The translations under genes were made by a program, and so were the position numbers. The notes beneath the pieces were generated by a model. That model saw nothing but the letters and a program-made list of their open reading frames with translations. It was not told the origin of the DNA and made no database searches. From NCBI RefSeq assembly GCF_000383915.1, contig NZ_KB912942.1, positions 2,897,195 through 2,961,194 of the forward strand: a stretch of 64,000 nucleotides of DNA. The letters are read 5' to 3'. Position 1 is the first letter of the stretch, and the number at the start of each line of letters is the position of its first letter. Source of the DNA: Amycolatopsis benzoatilytica AK 16/65. GTDB taxonomy: Bacteria; Actinomycetota; Actinomycetes; Mycobacteriales; Pseudonocardiaceae. Of this stretch, positions 27,949-36,421 are shown one piece after another.

Positions 27949-28233
27949 TCCGCCCCGGCCGACGCACGCCGCAATCTGCCTGGATGTGGTGCCAGACCGC
28001 GGGTTGATGCTTTCAGACCGCTGACCCGGCAGTGCGAGTGGTGTCAAATTCGACCGCGAGAGCTCGCCCGAGGCACGCGATCCGCGTTGGCGGTCGTGCT
28101 CAATCTCGATCCAGGTGGCAATGGCCCACCGGGGCTCCCCCGAGGTTCCACCGCCGAGTGTCGGGAACGTTCTTCTGCCACAACGAAAATCGGCCCCACA
28201 GCGGCAAGGGACGCGGCGCGCTCGCCCGCCCGT

Positions 28234-28572
28234 CGACCCGGTCAGCCCGTGGCCGCGCAGCGCGGTCGCGTTGCGATACGCACTGGCGAGGATGACCGAC
28301 ACGTGATCCTTGACGGTACCAACGCTGACCTGGATGCGTTTCGCAGTGTCGCGATTGGACAGTCCGCCCGCGATGAGGACTAGCACGGCGCATTCCCGCT
28401 CGGAGGGCTGGTCAGCCTGCGCGGCGGCGGAGTCGAGGTAGCCGTCGGCCACGGGCGGGCGTGGCCCTCGGCCAAAGCCCCACGCCGCCGGAGTGCGGAC
28501 CAGCTGGGCGAGCTGTTCGGGCGAGGTGCCCTCGAGGAGGAGCCCAGCCCTCCCGCGTCCTCGCCATCCACC
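28234..28572 (-). pseudogene. Truncated LuxR-type response regulator
   Basis: The leftward frame preserves RGRAGLLLEGTSPEQLAQLVRT, matching the beta5/alpha5 end of a receiver domain (usually AGASGFLLKDTSPEQL). It continues into a LuxR helix-turn-helix: SERECAVLVLIAGGLSNRDTAKRIQVSVGTVKDHVSVILAS. The phosphoacceptor half is missing, and after the recognition helix the sequence degrades (AYRNATALRGHGLTG), with no stop near the normal end. A protein of this shape would lack its switch. It lies just before the CBS gene of the second dormancy block. The remaining 27949-28634 interval holds no other gene. Confidence 0.6.
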
Positions 28573-28595
28573 CAGTCGGATTATCATTTCAACAG

Positions 28596-28611
28596 TTGCT
28601 AATCTTAGCAA
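28596..28611. promoter_or_regulatory. Perfect palindrome TTGCTAA-TC-TTAGCAA before the CBS gene
   Basis: TTGCTAA at 28596-28602 and TTAGCAA at 28605-28611, separated by TC, in an A+T-rich patch. It ends five bases before the AAAGGAGG ribosome site of the CBS-BON gene. An operator here would block promoter or ribosome access. It is not a DosR-type sequence and not a CIRCE element. The regulator is unknown. Confidence 0.6.
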
Positions 28612-28634
28612 GTCCGAAAGGAGGCGTCCGCCAG

Positions 28635-29282
28635 ATGACCGATCAACGAGTGGCCGACGTGATGACCCGCCAGGTCGTCGCCGTCGGACTCGACACCCCG
28701 TTCCGGGACGTCGTCCACGCCCTCCTCGAACACGCCCTGCTCGCGGTGCCGGTCGTCGACCCGGCCGGTCGCCCGGCCGGCATCGTCTCCGGAGCCGACG
28801 CCGCCGCGAAACGCGAATTCCGCGGCGGTGCGGACGCTCCGCTCTTGCTGGGCAACCTTCGCCGCTGGGGCCGATGGCGCAAGGCGGGCGCGTTCACCGC
28901 GGCCGAAGCGATGACCACTCCGGCCCCCACCGTGGCCGCTACCGCGCCCGTGCACCTCGCCTTGCGCCGGCTGGCCGACCGGCGCTACGCGCAACTGTGC
29001 GCAGTGGACGAGCGCGGCCGTCTCGTCGGCGTCCTCACTCATCACGACGCTTTGCGCTGCTACCTGCGGTCCGATGCGGAGATCTGCTCGGAGCTCGAAG
29101 CACGCCTGCCGGGCGAGATCGTCCTCCACGTCAGCGACGGCACCGTCACGCTGACCGGCACCGTGCAGCTGCGCAGCTCCGCCATTCACGCCGTCCGGGA
29201 TGCCCGACAGATGCCCGGGGTCGTCGTCGTCCGCGACTGCCTCGACTACCGCATCGACGACCTGCACGCGCACGGCCTCTGA
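28635..29282 (+). CDS. CBS-CBS-BON domain protein
   Basis: 215 aa, ATG with AAAGGAGG ten bases upstream. CBS1 is at about residues 7-60 (VADVMTRQVVAVGLDTPFRDVVHALLEH) and CBS2 at about 95-145 (AAEAMTTPAPTVAATAPVHLALRRLADRRYAQL). The C-terminal BON domain is at about 148-210 (LPGEIVLHVSDGTVTLTGTVQLRSSAIHAVRDARQMPGV). CBS pairs bind adenine nucleotides; BON domains bind membranes or polymers. CBS proteins such as Hrp1 belong to the mycobacterial DosR regulon, which fits the adjacent HPF genes. It is first in a rightward run to the DevS gene. Confidence 0.87.
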   Translation: MTDQRVADVMTRQVVAVGLDTPFRDVVHALLEHALLAVPVVDPAGRPAGIVSGADAAAKREFRGGADAPLLLGNLRRWGRWRKAGAFTAAEAMTTPAPTVAATAPVHLALRRLADRRYAQLCAVDERGRLVGVLTHHDALRCYLRSDAEICSELEARLPGEIVLHVSDGTVTLTGTVQLRSSAIHAVRDARQMPGVVVVRDCLDYRIDDLHAHGL

Positions 29283-29313
29283 ATTGGCAAGTCTGCGCGG
29301 TGAAAGGGCGAAC

Positions 29314-30069
29314 ATGACCAGGCCGAGCATCGTGGTGCGCACCTCGGGCGAGGTGCCCGACGCCGCACGGGACGACGTTCTCCGCCAGATCGGGAACTTC
29401 GCTGGCCGCATCGACGGCGAGGTCGCCGCGGTCCGGATCCGGCTCACCGCAGTCCGCCGGCCGGCAGCGGCGCTGACTCAGGTCAACCTCAATGTCGACG
29501 GGCGTGCGCTGCGCGCTCAGGCCGCGGCAGGGTTCTTTCCCGAGAGCGCGACGCTGGTGCAGGCTCGGCTGCGGGCGCACCTCGTTCGGATGCGCGCCCC
29601 GGAAGCACCGCGCGCTTGGCCGGACGCCGAGCAACGCCATCGCAGGCCGCCGCTGGTGGCAGTCTCGCCGCCGCAGCGCCGGATCGTCCGGCGCAAGCGC
29701 CTCGCACTGCTCCGCTGCCGCCCCGACGAGGCCGCACTAGCCATGGACCTCATGGACTACGACTTCCTCGCGTTCGTCGACGCCGACACCGGGGAGGACA
29801 GCCTGGTCGCCCGCGCCGGACCCACCGGTTACCGCCTCAGCCGCGTCGCCGCGAGGTGCCCGCCACACCCGCCTGCCGCGCACCCGTGGACGGTCGACGT
29901 GCATCCCGTGCCGCTGCTGACCGCCGGACAAGCCGCCGGCCGCCTCGACACCACCGAAATGCCGTACCGGTTCTTCCGCGACGCCGCCACGGGGCGCGGC
30001 TCCGTCCTGTATCTGCGCTACGACGGCCACTACGGTCTCCTCGCCCCTGCTGGCACCGGTCGGGCGTGA
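29314..30069 (+). CDS. Long hibernation-promoting factor, dormancy (RafH-like) type, copy 1
   Basis: 251 aa. An N-terminal S30AE-like ribosome-binding domain (about residues 1-95) is followed by two tandem HPF C-terminal-type modules. Module one is DEAALAMDLMDYDFLAFVDA then DTGEDSLVARAGPTGYRL; module two is TAGQAAGRLDTTEMPYRFFR then DAATGRGSVLYLRYDGHYGLL. Standard long HPF has one such module; the doubled arrangement is seen in the hypoxia-induced mycobacterial factor RafH and Rv0079. Such proteins inactivate 70S ribosomes during dormancy. It starts 31 bases after the CBS gene and is more than half identical by eye to the next gene. Confidence 0.85.
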   Translation: MTRPSIVVRTSGEVPDAARDDVLRQIGNFAGRIDGEVAAVRIRLTAVRRPAAALTQVNLNVDGRALRAQAAAGFFPESATLVQARLRAHLVRMRAPEAPRAWPDAEQRHRRPPLVAVSPPQRRIVRRKRLALLRCRPDEAALAMDLMDYDFLAFVDADTGEDSLVARAGPTGYRLSRVAARCPPHPPAAHPWTVDVHPVPLLTAGQAAGRLDTTEMPYRFFRDAATGRGSVLYLRYDGHYGLLAPAGTGRA

Positions 30070-30234
30070 TGGCACTCCCCCAGCGGACGGAACTCAGCCG
30101 GGCGAACGCGCCGCCGCTGTCCGGCGGCGGCCCCGCCCGGCGCATCGGGTCCCGCTGCCGGAGCGCCTCTGCGGCGCACCGGCCGGACCGCGGCTGGAGC
30201 CGAGTGACTGCCCCGCACGGGGTCCGGCCCGGCA

Positions 30235-30256
30235 GGGACCGTTGGGCCCTAGCCCA
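30235..30256. promoter_or_regulatory. Possible DosR-like site upstream of the second HPF gene
   Basis: GGGACCGTTGGGCCC (30235-30249) has GGGAC and GGCCC halves separated by 5 rather than the usual 4 bases. It overlaps the symmetric TGGGCCCTAGCCCA (30243-30256). It lies about 65 bases before the HPF start, in the 245-base gap between the HPF genes. Weak individually. Confidence 0.3.
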
Positions 30257-30314
30257 GTCCGGGCGCCGCGCCCTAGCTTCGCCGGATATCTCCCGCACAG
30301 AAAGGCTTCGCACC

Positions 30315-31082
30315 ATGGCAAGACCGGACATCGCGATCCACACGTCCGGTGACGTGCTCGACGAAGCCGGCGACTACGTCCGGCGAATGGTCGCGAACAC
30401 CGCCCGCCGGATCGGCGGCGAAGTCGCCGCGGCGCGGGTCCGGCTCACCACCTATCGGCAAACCCGTGCCGCCAGCCCGGCGCTGGTGCAGGCGAACCTC
30501 ACCGTCGACGGGCGGCCGGTGCGCGCTCAGGCGGCCGCCCGGTTCTTCCGGGAAGCCGGTGCCGTCCTGCGCAAGCAGCTGATCGCGCACGCGATCCGGC
30601 TGAGAGAGCCGACCGCGCTGCGTTCCTGGCCGGACGACAGCCCCGGCGGCGCCCGGCCCCCGCTGCTCGCTCTCCCGCCGGGCCAGCGGCGAATCCAGCG
30701 GCACAAAAGGCTTCCGCTAGCCCGCTGCAGCCCCGGCGAAGCGGCTTTGACGATGGACTTGATGGACTACGAATGCACGCTCTTCGTCGACGCCGACACC
30801 GGCCAAGACAGCCTGGTCTCCCGGGTCGGGCCCACCGGATACCGGCTCACCCGTCTCGCCGGCCTGCATCCGCCGGCGGAACCGGCGGGCCTTCCATGGA
30901 CCGTCGACGTGCACCCGGTACCGCGGCTCACCCCTGAGGAAGCCGCCGAGCGGCTGGACGCCACCGATCTCCGGTACCGCTTCTTCCAGGACGCCGAAAC
31001 GGGCCGGGGAAGCGTTCTCTACCTGCGCTACGACGGCCATTACGGCCTGCTCACCGCGGCCGGGCCGGAGGCTCTCAGATGA
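30315..31082 (+). CDS. Long hibernation-promoting factor, dormancy (RafH-like) type, copy 2
   Basis: 255 aa with the same three-part layout as copy 1: an S30AE-like domain to about residue 95, then GEAALTMDLMDYECTLFVDA and EEAAERLDATDLRYRFFQDA modules, ending in SVLYLRYDGHYGLL. The near-identical C-termini and collinear arrangement show a tandem duplication. The N-terminal domains differ more, which may mean different partners or timing. The stop overlaps the start of the PNPOx-like gene, so this copy heads an operon that ends with the DevS-type kinase. Its 245-base upstream gap suggests its own promoter. Confidence 0.85.
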   Translation: MARPDIAIHTSGDVLDEAGDYVRRMVANTARRIGGEVAAARVRLTTYRQTRAASPALVQANLTVDGRPVRAQAAARFFREAGAVLRKQLIAHAIRLREPTALRSWPDDSPGGARPPLLALPPGQRRIQRHKRLPLARCSPGEAALTMDLMDYECTLFVDADTGQDSLVSRVGPTGYRLTRLAGLHPPAEPAGLPWTVDVHPVPRLTPEEAAERLDATDLRYRFFQDAETGRGSVLYLRYDGHYGLLTAAGPEALR

Positions 31083-31492
31083 GCGGCGCCGCGATGGTCG
31101 AACTCGACCGGGCGACGGCATTGCGCTTGCTCAGCAGCGCCGTGGTCGGCCGGATCGTGTTCACGCAGAACGCGTTGCCCGCCATCCGGCCGGTCAACCA
31201 CCTCGTCGACGAAGACCTGATCATCATTCGCAGCCACGCCGCGGCCGCCCTGATGTCCAGTGTGGACAGAGTCGTCGCGTACGAAGCCGACCACTTCGAT
31301 CCGGGCAGCCACGCCGCCAGCTGGAGCGTCGTGGCGACCGGCATCCTGCGCGCGGTCACCGACCCGGCCGCGATCGTCCGCTACGAGCGGCTGCTGCGGC
31401 CCTGGGTGGCGAAGACCATGGACCAGATCCTGCAGATCGAGCCCCGGCTCATCACCGGTTTCTCCCTCAACGGCGCGGACGCCGACGGGTGA
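31079..31492 (+). CDS. Pyridoxamine 5'-phosphate oxidase-like (PNPOx/split-barrel) protein
   Basis: 137 aa. VGRIVFTQNALPAIRPVNHLVDEDLIIIRSH is the flavin- or F420-binding split-barrel strand pattern, followed by VVAYEADHFDPGSHAASWSVVATGILRAVTD. Proteins of this kind are abundant in actinobacterial dormancy regulons and usually bind FMN or F420; most have no assigned reaction. The start overlaps the HPF gene stop (ATGA) and the stop overlaps the DevS start (GTGA), so all three are translationally coupled. Confidence 0.82.
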   Translation: MSGAAMVELDRATALRLLSSAVVGRIVFTQNALPAIRPVNHLVDEDLIIIRSHAAAALMSSVDRVVAYEADHFDPGSHAASWSVVATGILRAVTDPAAIVRYERLLRPWVAKTMDQILQIEPRLITGFSLNGADADG

Positions 31493-33222
31493 GCCTCGAA
31501 CACGAGGACAGGTCTGCCCAATCCGACGACCCCGCCGAGGCAGTGCCGCGCCGCGGCTGGCCGGCGGAAGGAGCTCCCGCCACCGGGCTGGCTGTGCCCG
31601 AGCGGGTGCGCCGGCTGCTCGACGCGGTCATGAACCTGGGCAGCGGGCTCGAATTGCCCCGAGTGCTGCGGGAAATCGTGGAGGCCGCGGCCGGGCTCAC
31701 CGAAGCGGAGTACGGCGCGCTCGGCATCGTCGGCGACGGCCGGCGGCTGGCCGAGTTCCTGCCGGTCGGCATGAGCGACGAGCTCATCGCCCAGCTCGGC
31801 CCGCCGCCGTGCGGGCACGGCATTCTCGGGGAACTCATCCGGCGCCCCGAACCGCTGCGGCTCGCCGATCTGACCCGGCACCCGAGCAGCCACGGCTTCC
31901 CGGAGAACCATCCGATGATGCGCACCTTCCTGGGCGTGCCGGTCCGGGTGCAGGACGAAGTGTTCGGAAACCTCTATCTCACGCAAAAACGCGGCGGCCG
32001 CGAGTTCGACGAGGAGGACGAAGCCGTGCTGGCCACGCTGGCGACCGCGGCCGGGATCGCCATCGAGCACGCCCGCATGTACCACGAGAGCCGCCGCCGC
32101 GAGCGGTGGCTGGAAGCGCTGAACGAAATCACCCGCAGCATCCTGGCCGGCAGCGACCCGCGCGACGTCCTGCGGCTGATCGCCCGCCGAGCCCACGAAG
32201 TGGCCGACGCCGACCTGGTCTCCGTGCTGCTGCCCGCTGACGACGGCAGGCACCTGCGGGTCGAGGTCGCCGACGGCGACGACGCCGCGCTCGTCGAAGG
32301 ATCGGTCGTGCCGGCCGGCCGTTCGCTGGCCGGTCTCGCCGCCCGCACCGGAGCGCCGGTGGTCAGCCGGGACGTCGCGGCCGACCCGCGAGCGCATCCG
32401 CTCGGCGCCGCCGACCGAGGCCGGCCCGTCGTCGCGGTGCCGCTGCCGATCGACGCGGACGCCTGCGGCGCGTTGCGGCTGAGCCGGTCCGCCGGCGGTC
32501 CCCGGTTCGACGAAACCGAAACCCGGCTGATCTCCGGATTCGCCGGCCAGGCAGCGCTCGCGCTGGAACTGGGCAAGCGACGTGCGGAGAGCGAGGAGCT
32601 GGCGCTGCTGCACGACCGCGACCGGATCGCCCGGGACATGCACGATCTCGTGGTCCAACGGCTCTTCGCCACCGTCATGGCCCTGCAAGGCACCGCCGGC
32701 ATGACCGACCCGGCGAAGATCGGCGCCCGCGTCTCGCGCGCCGTCGACGACCTCGACACGACGATCGAGGTAATCCGGTCCACCATCTTCGCGCTGCGCA
32801 TCGACGGGAGCTTCGACGGCGGCGCCAGCCTGCGCCGCCGGATGCCCGAGACCGTGCGGATGGCGGCGCAGTCACTGGGATTCAGCCCGGCACTGCGCAT
32901 CGAGGGACCAGTCGACTTCAGCGTGGACGCCGAGCTGGCCGAACACATTCTGGCGGTCACGGCGGAGGCGCTGAGCAACGTAGCCCGGCACGCCTGCGCG
33001 AGCCGGGCCGACATCGTCCTTTCCGCGCCGGCGGACGGGAACGCCTTGATCCTCGTCGTCACCGACGACGGGAAAGGCACGGCTGCCGCCGGCGGCAGCG
33101 GCGGGCTCGCCAACATGCGATCCCGCGCGGGGCTGTGCGGCGGCACGCTGTCCGTCGAGTCTCCCCTCAGCTCAGCCGGGGGCACCCGGATCGTGTGGCA
33201 GGTGCCGTTGCCGGACGACTGA
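31489..33222 (+). CDS. devS: DevS/DosS-type GAF-GAF sensor histidine kinase
   Basis: 577 aa from GTG. GAF-A covers about residues 50-200 with GFPENHPMMRTFLGVPVRVQDEVFGNLYLT; H141 matches the heme-ligand position of DosS. GAF-B covers about 220-360. The HisKA_3 box is DRDRIARDMHDLVVQRLFA (H385). The HATPase domain is complete: AEALSNVARHA (N box), VTDDGKG (G1) and GGLANMRSRA (G2). This is an active-looking oxygen/NO/redox-type kinase. It is the last gene of the HPF-PNPOx-DevS operon and converges on the DevR-type gene eight bases away, its probable partner. Confidence 0.9.
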   Translation: MSLEHEDRSAQSDDPAEAVPRRGWPAEGAPATGLAVPERVRRLLDAVMNLGSGLELPRVLREIVEAAAGLTEAEYGALGIVGDGRRLAEFLPVGMSDELIAQLGPPPCGHGILGELIRRPEPLRLADLTRHPSSHGFPENHPMMRTFLGVPVRVQDEVFGNLYLTQKRGGREFDEEDEAVLATLATAAGIAIEHARMYHESRRRERWLEALNEITRSILAGSDPRDVLRLIARRAHEVADADLVSVLLPADDGRHLRVEVADGDDAALVEGSVVPAGRSLAGLAARTGAPVVSRDVAADPRAHPLGAADRGRPVVAVPLPIDADACGALRLSRSAGGPRFDETETRLISGFAGQAALALELGKRRAESEELALLHDRDRIARDMHDLVVQRLFATVMALQGTAGMTDPAKIGARVSRAVDDLDTTIEVIRSTIFALRIDGSFDGGASLRRRMPETVRMAAQSLGFSPALRIEGPVDFSVDAELAEHILAVTAEALSNVARHACASRADIVLSAPADGNALILVVTDDGKGTAAAGGSGGLANMRSRAGLCGGTLSVESPLSSAGGTRIVWQVPLPDD

Positions 33223-33230
33223 GCACGGCC

Positions 33231-33911
33231 TCATTCCTGGCCCGGAGTCCGTCCGCCGGGCAGGCGGGCGGTGAGCAGCGCCGCCTGCACGCGCCTGCGC
33301 ACCCCGAGCTTCGTCAGGATCGCGGACACCCGGTTCTTGACGGTCTTCTCCGAGAGGTACAGCCGCGCCGCGATCTGCCGGTTCGTCAGCCCTTCGCCGA
33401 TCAGCTCGAGGATGTCCACTTCGCGCGGGCTCAGCCGCTCGAGCGTGCCGGCCCCGCCCGCCGGTTCCCCCGGCGGCCCGGTGAGCCGTTTCATCGCCCG
33501 CGACACCAGCCTGGGCGCCATCAACGACTGACCGGCGGCGACCGTGCGGACCGCGGACACGAGATCCGGTCCCCGCACCTGTTTCAGGACATACCCTGCC
33601 GCGCCGGCCATGATGGCGTCGAAAAGTGCCTCGTCGTCGTCGAACGACGTCAGCATCAGGCAGGCCAGGGCCGGCATCCGGGCACGGAGCTCCCGGCAGA
33701 CCTCGACCCCGTCGCGGTCGCCGTCCTGGCCGAGCCGCACGTCCAGGACCGCGACGTCCGGATTGACCGCGGGCACCCGCACGAGCGCTTCCGCCGCGGT
33801 CGCCGCCTCACCGGCCACGACGAGGTCCGGCTCGGTCTCCAGCAGATCCCGGAGCCCGCGGCGGACCACTTCGTGGTCGTCGAGAATGAACACTCGCACC
33901 GGCGCGTTCAC
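33231..33911 (-). CDS. devR: DevR/DosR-type response regulator, second copy
   Basis: 226 aa from a GTG overlapping the stop of the DUF3040 gene. The receiver has DDHEVVRRG, phospho-acceptor D57 in AVLDVRLGQDGDRDG, LTSF, and the conserved lysine in YVLKQVRG. The linker contains PPGEPAGGAG, and the LuxR helix-turn-helix is [44 protein letters not shown]. It converges on the DevS-type kinase, an arrangement that suggests a cognate pair although they are not cotranscribed. Compared with the 4.4-kb copy, the receiver loop after D57 carries a few extra residues. Confidence 0.9.
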   Translation of the reverse strand: MNAPVRVFILDDHEVVRRGLRDLLETEPDLVVAGEAATAAEALVRVPAVNPDVAVLDVRLGQDGDRDGVEVCRELRARMPALACLMLTSFDDDEALFDAIMAGAAGYVLKQVRGPDLVSAVRTVAAGQSLMAPRLVSRAMKRLTGPPGEPAGGAGTLERLSPREVDILELIGEGLTNRQIAARLYLSEKTVKNRVSAILTKLGVRRRVQAALLTARLPGGRTPGQE

Positions 33912-34234
33912 TGCAAGAAACCCTTCGCGTCCTCAGCCGCCCGCTCGCCGCTCTTCACCCGCTGAGCCATTCCCGCGAAAAGGATCCAGGCCGCCGGGAG
34001 GACGACCGTGAGCACGCCGCCGGCGAGCACCAGAACCGGCGACGCGAACTCGAACCCGAGCGCCACCGCCAGCAGACCGACCGCGACCGCGGCAAGGACG
34101 GCGGCGAGCACGCGAACCGCCCGCGCCGAAGCGGAGCGCCGCCCGGTCGCCAGCACCCGCGCCAGCCCTGGGTCGTCCGCGGTCAGGTGCTGCCGGATCT
34201 CCGCCAGCCGGTGCCGTTCGTCGACTGGGTTCAC
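33908..34234 (-). CDS. DUF3040 membrane protein
   Basis: 108 aa from a GTG. The start is placed where the family begins, VDERHRLAEIRQHLTADDPGLARVL (compare EHEQRxLxEIExxLxxDDPxxA), with a GAAGG upstream. Two hydrophobic helices follow: VRVLAAVLAAVAVGLLAVALGF and ASPVLVLAGGVLTVVLPAAWILFAGM. DUF3040 proteins are small actinobacterial membrane proteins of unknown role. The stop is embedded in the start of the DevR-type gene, so their expression is linked. It may report membrane state or be a passenger. Confidence 0.78.
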   Translation of the reverse strand: MNPVDERHRLAEIRQHLTADDPGLARVLATGRRSASARAVRVLAAVLAAVAVGLLAVALGFEFASPVLVLAGGVLTVVLPAAWILFAGMAQRVKSGERAAEDAKGFLQ

Positions 34235-34383
34235 GACGCCTTCGCCGCGTTCCGAATTCGGCCCCGCGCTCGTCGTTCGTCTTCCTGAAACGTATTCATC
34301 AGCTTCATTCTCTGCACCGCGCGAGGCGTCGCGCAGGGGCCGAAAGTCCCTACCACCGCGCACGACCGCCGCTCACCGAGGCC

Positions 34384-34430
34384 GTGAAGGGCCCCTTACA
34401 GGACTCAGATTCCCTCAAGGGGTCCTTCAC
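34384..34430 (-). terminator. Stem-loop with GTGAAGGGCCCCTT arms, 3' of ctaD
   Basis: GTGAAGGGCCCCTT at 34384-34397 pairs with AAGGGGTCCTTCAC at 34417-34430 (13 of 14) around a 19-base loop. It is about 65 bases beyond the ctaD stop and before the DUF3040/devR pair, both leftward. Arms of this composition recur in Amycolatopsis genomes as I recall, so it may be a member of a dispersed repeat as well as a terminator. Confidence 0.65.
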
Positions 34431-34494
34431 GGACCTCAAGCGCGCGCGTGCCCGGCGAAAGCGACCGGGCACGCGCCTTTTCAGACTCAATCGC

Positions 34495-36261
34495 CTACTG
34501 CTCGCCGGCGTTGTCCTTGCTGTGGTCGCCCGGCATCGTGGCCTCGACCAGCTTCTGCGACGGCGCGGCCAGGTGCTTGGCCTTGCCGAAGAACCCGATC
34601 TCCCCCTCCGCCCGGATTCGTTCCACCATGTGCGGGTAGTGCAGCTCGAACGCCGGCCGCTCGGAACGGATCCGGGGCAGCTCGGTGAAGTTGTGCCGCG
34701 GCGGCGGGCAGGACGTGGCCCACTCGAGCGAGTTGCCGTAGCCCCACGGGTCGTCGACCGTGACGACCTCGCCGTAGCGGTAGCTCTTGAACACGTTCCA
34801 GATGAACGGCAGCGTGGACGCCCCGAGGAGGTACGCGCCGATCGTGGAGATCGTGTTCAGCGTGGTGAACCCGTCGCTGGCCAGGTAGTCCGCGTAGCGC
34901 CGCGGCATGCCCTCGTTGCCCAGCCAGTGCTGCACCAGGAACGTGGTGTGGAAGCCGATGAACGTGGTCCAGAAGTGCCACCTCGCCAGCTTCTCGTCCA
35001 TCATCCGGCCGGTGATCTTCGGGAACCAGAAGTAGACGCCGGCGAAGGTCGCGAACACGATCGTGCCGTAAAGGACGTAGTGAAAATGCGCCACCACGAA
35101 ATACGTGTCCGACACGTGGAAATCGATCGCCGGCGCGGCCAGCATCACCCCGGTCAGACCGCCGAAGAGGAACGTGACGATGAAGCCCATCGAGAACAGC
35201 ATCGGCGATTCGAAGGACAGCTGGCCCTTCCACATCGTGCCGATCCAGTTGAAGAACTTCACGCCGGTCGGGACCGCGATGAGGAACGTCATGAAGGAGA
35301 AGAACGGCAGCAGGACCGCGCCGGTCGCGTACATGTGGTGCGCCCACACCGCCACCGACAGCGCCGCGATCGACAGCGTCGCGAACACCAGGCCCTTGTA
35401 GCCGAAGATCGGCTTGCGGCTGAACACCGGGAAGATCTCCGAGACGACCCCGAAAAACGGCAGCGCGAGAATGTACACCTCGGGATGGCCGAAGAACCAG
35501 AACATGTGCTGCCACAGGATCACGCCGCCGTTGGCCGGGTCGAACACGTGGGCGCCGATCAGCCGGTCGGCGAGCAGGCCGAACCCGGCGGCGGTGAGGA
35601 TCGGGAACACGATCAGGATCAGGATGCTCGTGACCAGGATGTTCCAGGTGAAGATCGGCATCCGGTACATGGTCATGCCGGGCGCGCGGAGGCAGATCAC
35701 CGTGGTGATCATGTTGACCGCGCCCAGAATCGTCCCCAGCCCGCCGACTGCGAGCCCGACGATCCACAGGTTGGCCCCCGGACCGGGCGAATGGACGGCG
35801 TCCGACAGCGGCGTATAGGCGAACCAGCCGAAATCCGCCGCCCCGCCCGGAGTCAGGAACCCGGACAGCATGGTCAGCCCGCCGAACAGGAACAGCCAGT
35901 AGGAGAACGCATTGAGCCGCGGGAACGCCACGTCCGGCGAACCGATCTGGAGCGGCAGGATGAAGTTCGCGAACCCGAAGACGCTGGGCGTCGCGTACAG
36001 CAGCAGCATCACCGTGCCATGCATGGTGAACAGCTGGTTGTACTGCTCCTGGGACAGGAACTGCAGTCCAGGCCGCGCCAGCTCCGTCCGGATGAGCATG
36101 GCCATCGCGCCGCCGATCATGAAGAACGCGAACGTCGTGACCAGGTACATGACCCCGATCTGCTTGTGATCGGTGGTTCGCAGCAGGCTCAGCAGATACG
36201 AGCCCTTCCTCTGCTCCCGCGCTGTTCGCGCCGCGATGGATACGGGAGTGGTTGCGGTCAC
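34495..36261 (-). CDS. ctaD: Cytochrome c oxidase subunit I (aa3 type), stand-alone
   Basis: 588 aa from a GTG with GGAG seven bases upstream; a longer frame upstream is not needed. Heme and CuB ligands are in place: MHGTVMLLL (heme a His), [14 protein letters not shown] (CuB His and Tyr), [10 protein letters not shown] (two CuB His), and [12 protein letters not shown] (heme a3 and a His). K-channel THDH is replaced by the common actinobacterial RTTDHKQIG at the N-terminus. No ctaC, ctaE or qcr genes adjoin, so subunits II/III must be supplied elsewhere. It probably is a second, conditionally used CtaD. A DosR-like box lies 65 bases upstream of the start. Confidence 0.94.
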   Translation of the reverse strand: MTATTPVSIAARTAREQRKGSYLLSLLRTTDHKQIGVMYLVTTFAFFMIGGAMAMLIRTELARPGLQFLSQEQYNQLFTMHGTVMLLLYATPSVFGFANFILPLQIGSPDVAFPRLNAFSYWLFLFGGLTMLSGFLTPGGAADFGWFAYTPLSDAVHSPGPGANLWIVGLAVGGLGTILGAVNMITTVICLRAPGMTMYRMPIFTWNILVTSILILIVFPILTAAGFGLLADRLIGAHVFDPANGGVILWQHMFWFFGHPEVYILALPFFGVVSEIFPVFSRKPIFGYKGLVFATLSIAALSVAVWAHHMYATGAVLLPFFSFMTFLIAVPTGVKFFNWIGTMWKGQLSFESPMLFSMGFIVTFLFGGLTGVMLAAPAIDFHVSDTYFVVAHFHYVLYGTIVFATFAGVYFWFPKITGRMMDEKLARWHFWTTFIGFHTTFLVQHWLGNEGMPRRYADYLASDGFTTLNTISTIGAYLLGASTLPFIWNVFKSYRYGEVVTVDDPWGYGNSLEWATSCPPPRHNFTELPRIRSERPAFELHYPHMVERIRAEGEIGFFGKAKHLAAPSQKLVEATMPGDHSKDNAGEQ

Positions 36262-36325
36262 GTTCTGCTCCTGAACTCGCGAGTTGTGCGACCCAGAGAC
36301 TCGCTGAGCGAAGATCTCCTCGCTA

Positions 36326-36339
36326 GGGTCCAATGGCCC
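36326..36339 (-). promoter_or_regulatory. DosR-like box upstream of ctaD
   Basis: GGGTCCAATGGCCC on the + strand reads GGGCC-ATTG-GACCC on the ctaD strand, a 5-4-5 arrangement matching the GGGAC-N4-GTCCC core at 8 of 10 positions. It is 65 bases before the ctaD GTG. It is the best DosR-type candidate site I found in the window. Confidence 0.42.
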
Positions 36340-36421
36340 ACGGTCCGCGGCTTCCCCGCTCCGGCGGCAAGCCGCGATTCACCCGAGCGTGGCGGCACGA
36401 GAAACGAGTCGCCTCACCCGA

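Noticed and set aside
27949..28233. Continuation of the LuxR relic frame towards 27487
   Set aside because: After the recognition helix the frame turns into unrelated Arg-rich sequence and runs opposite the VanZ-like gene, so it is not part of a real protein.
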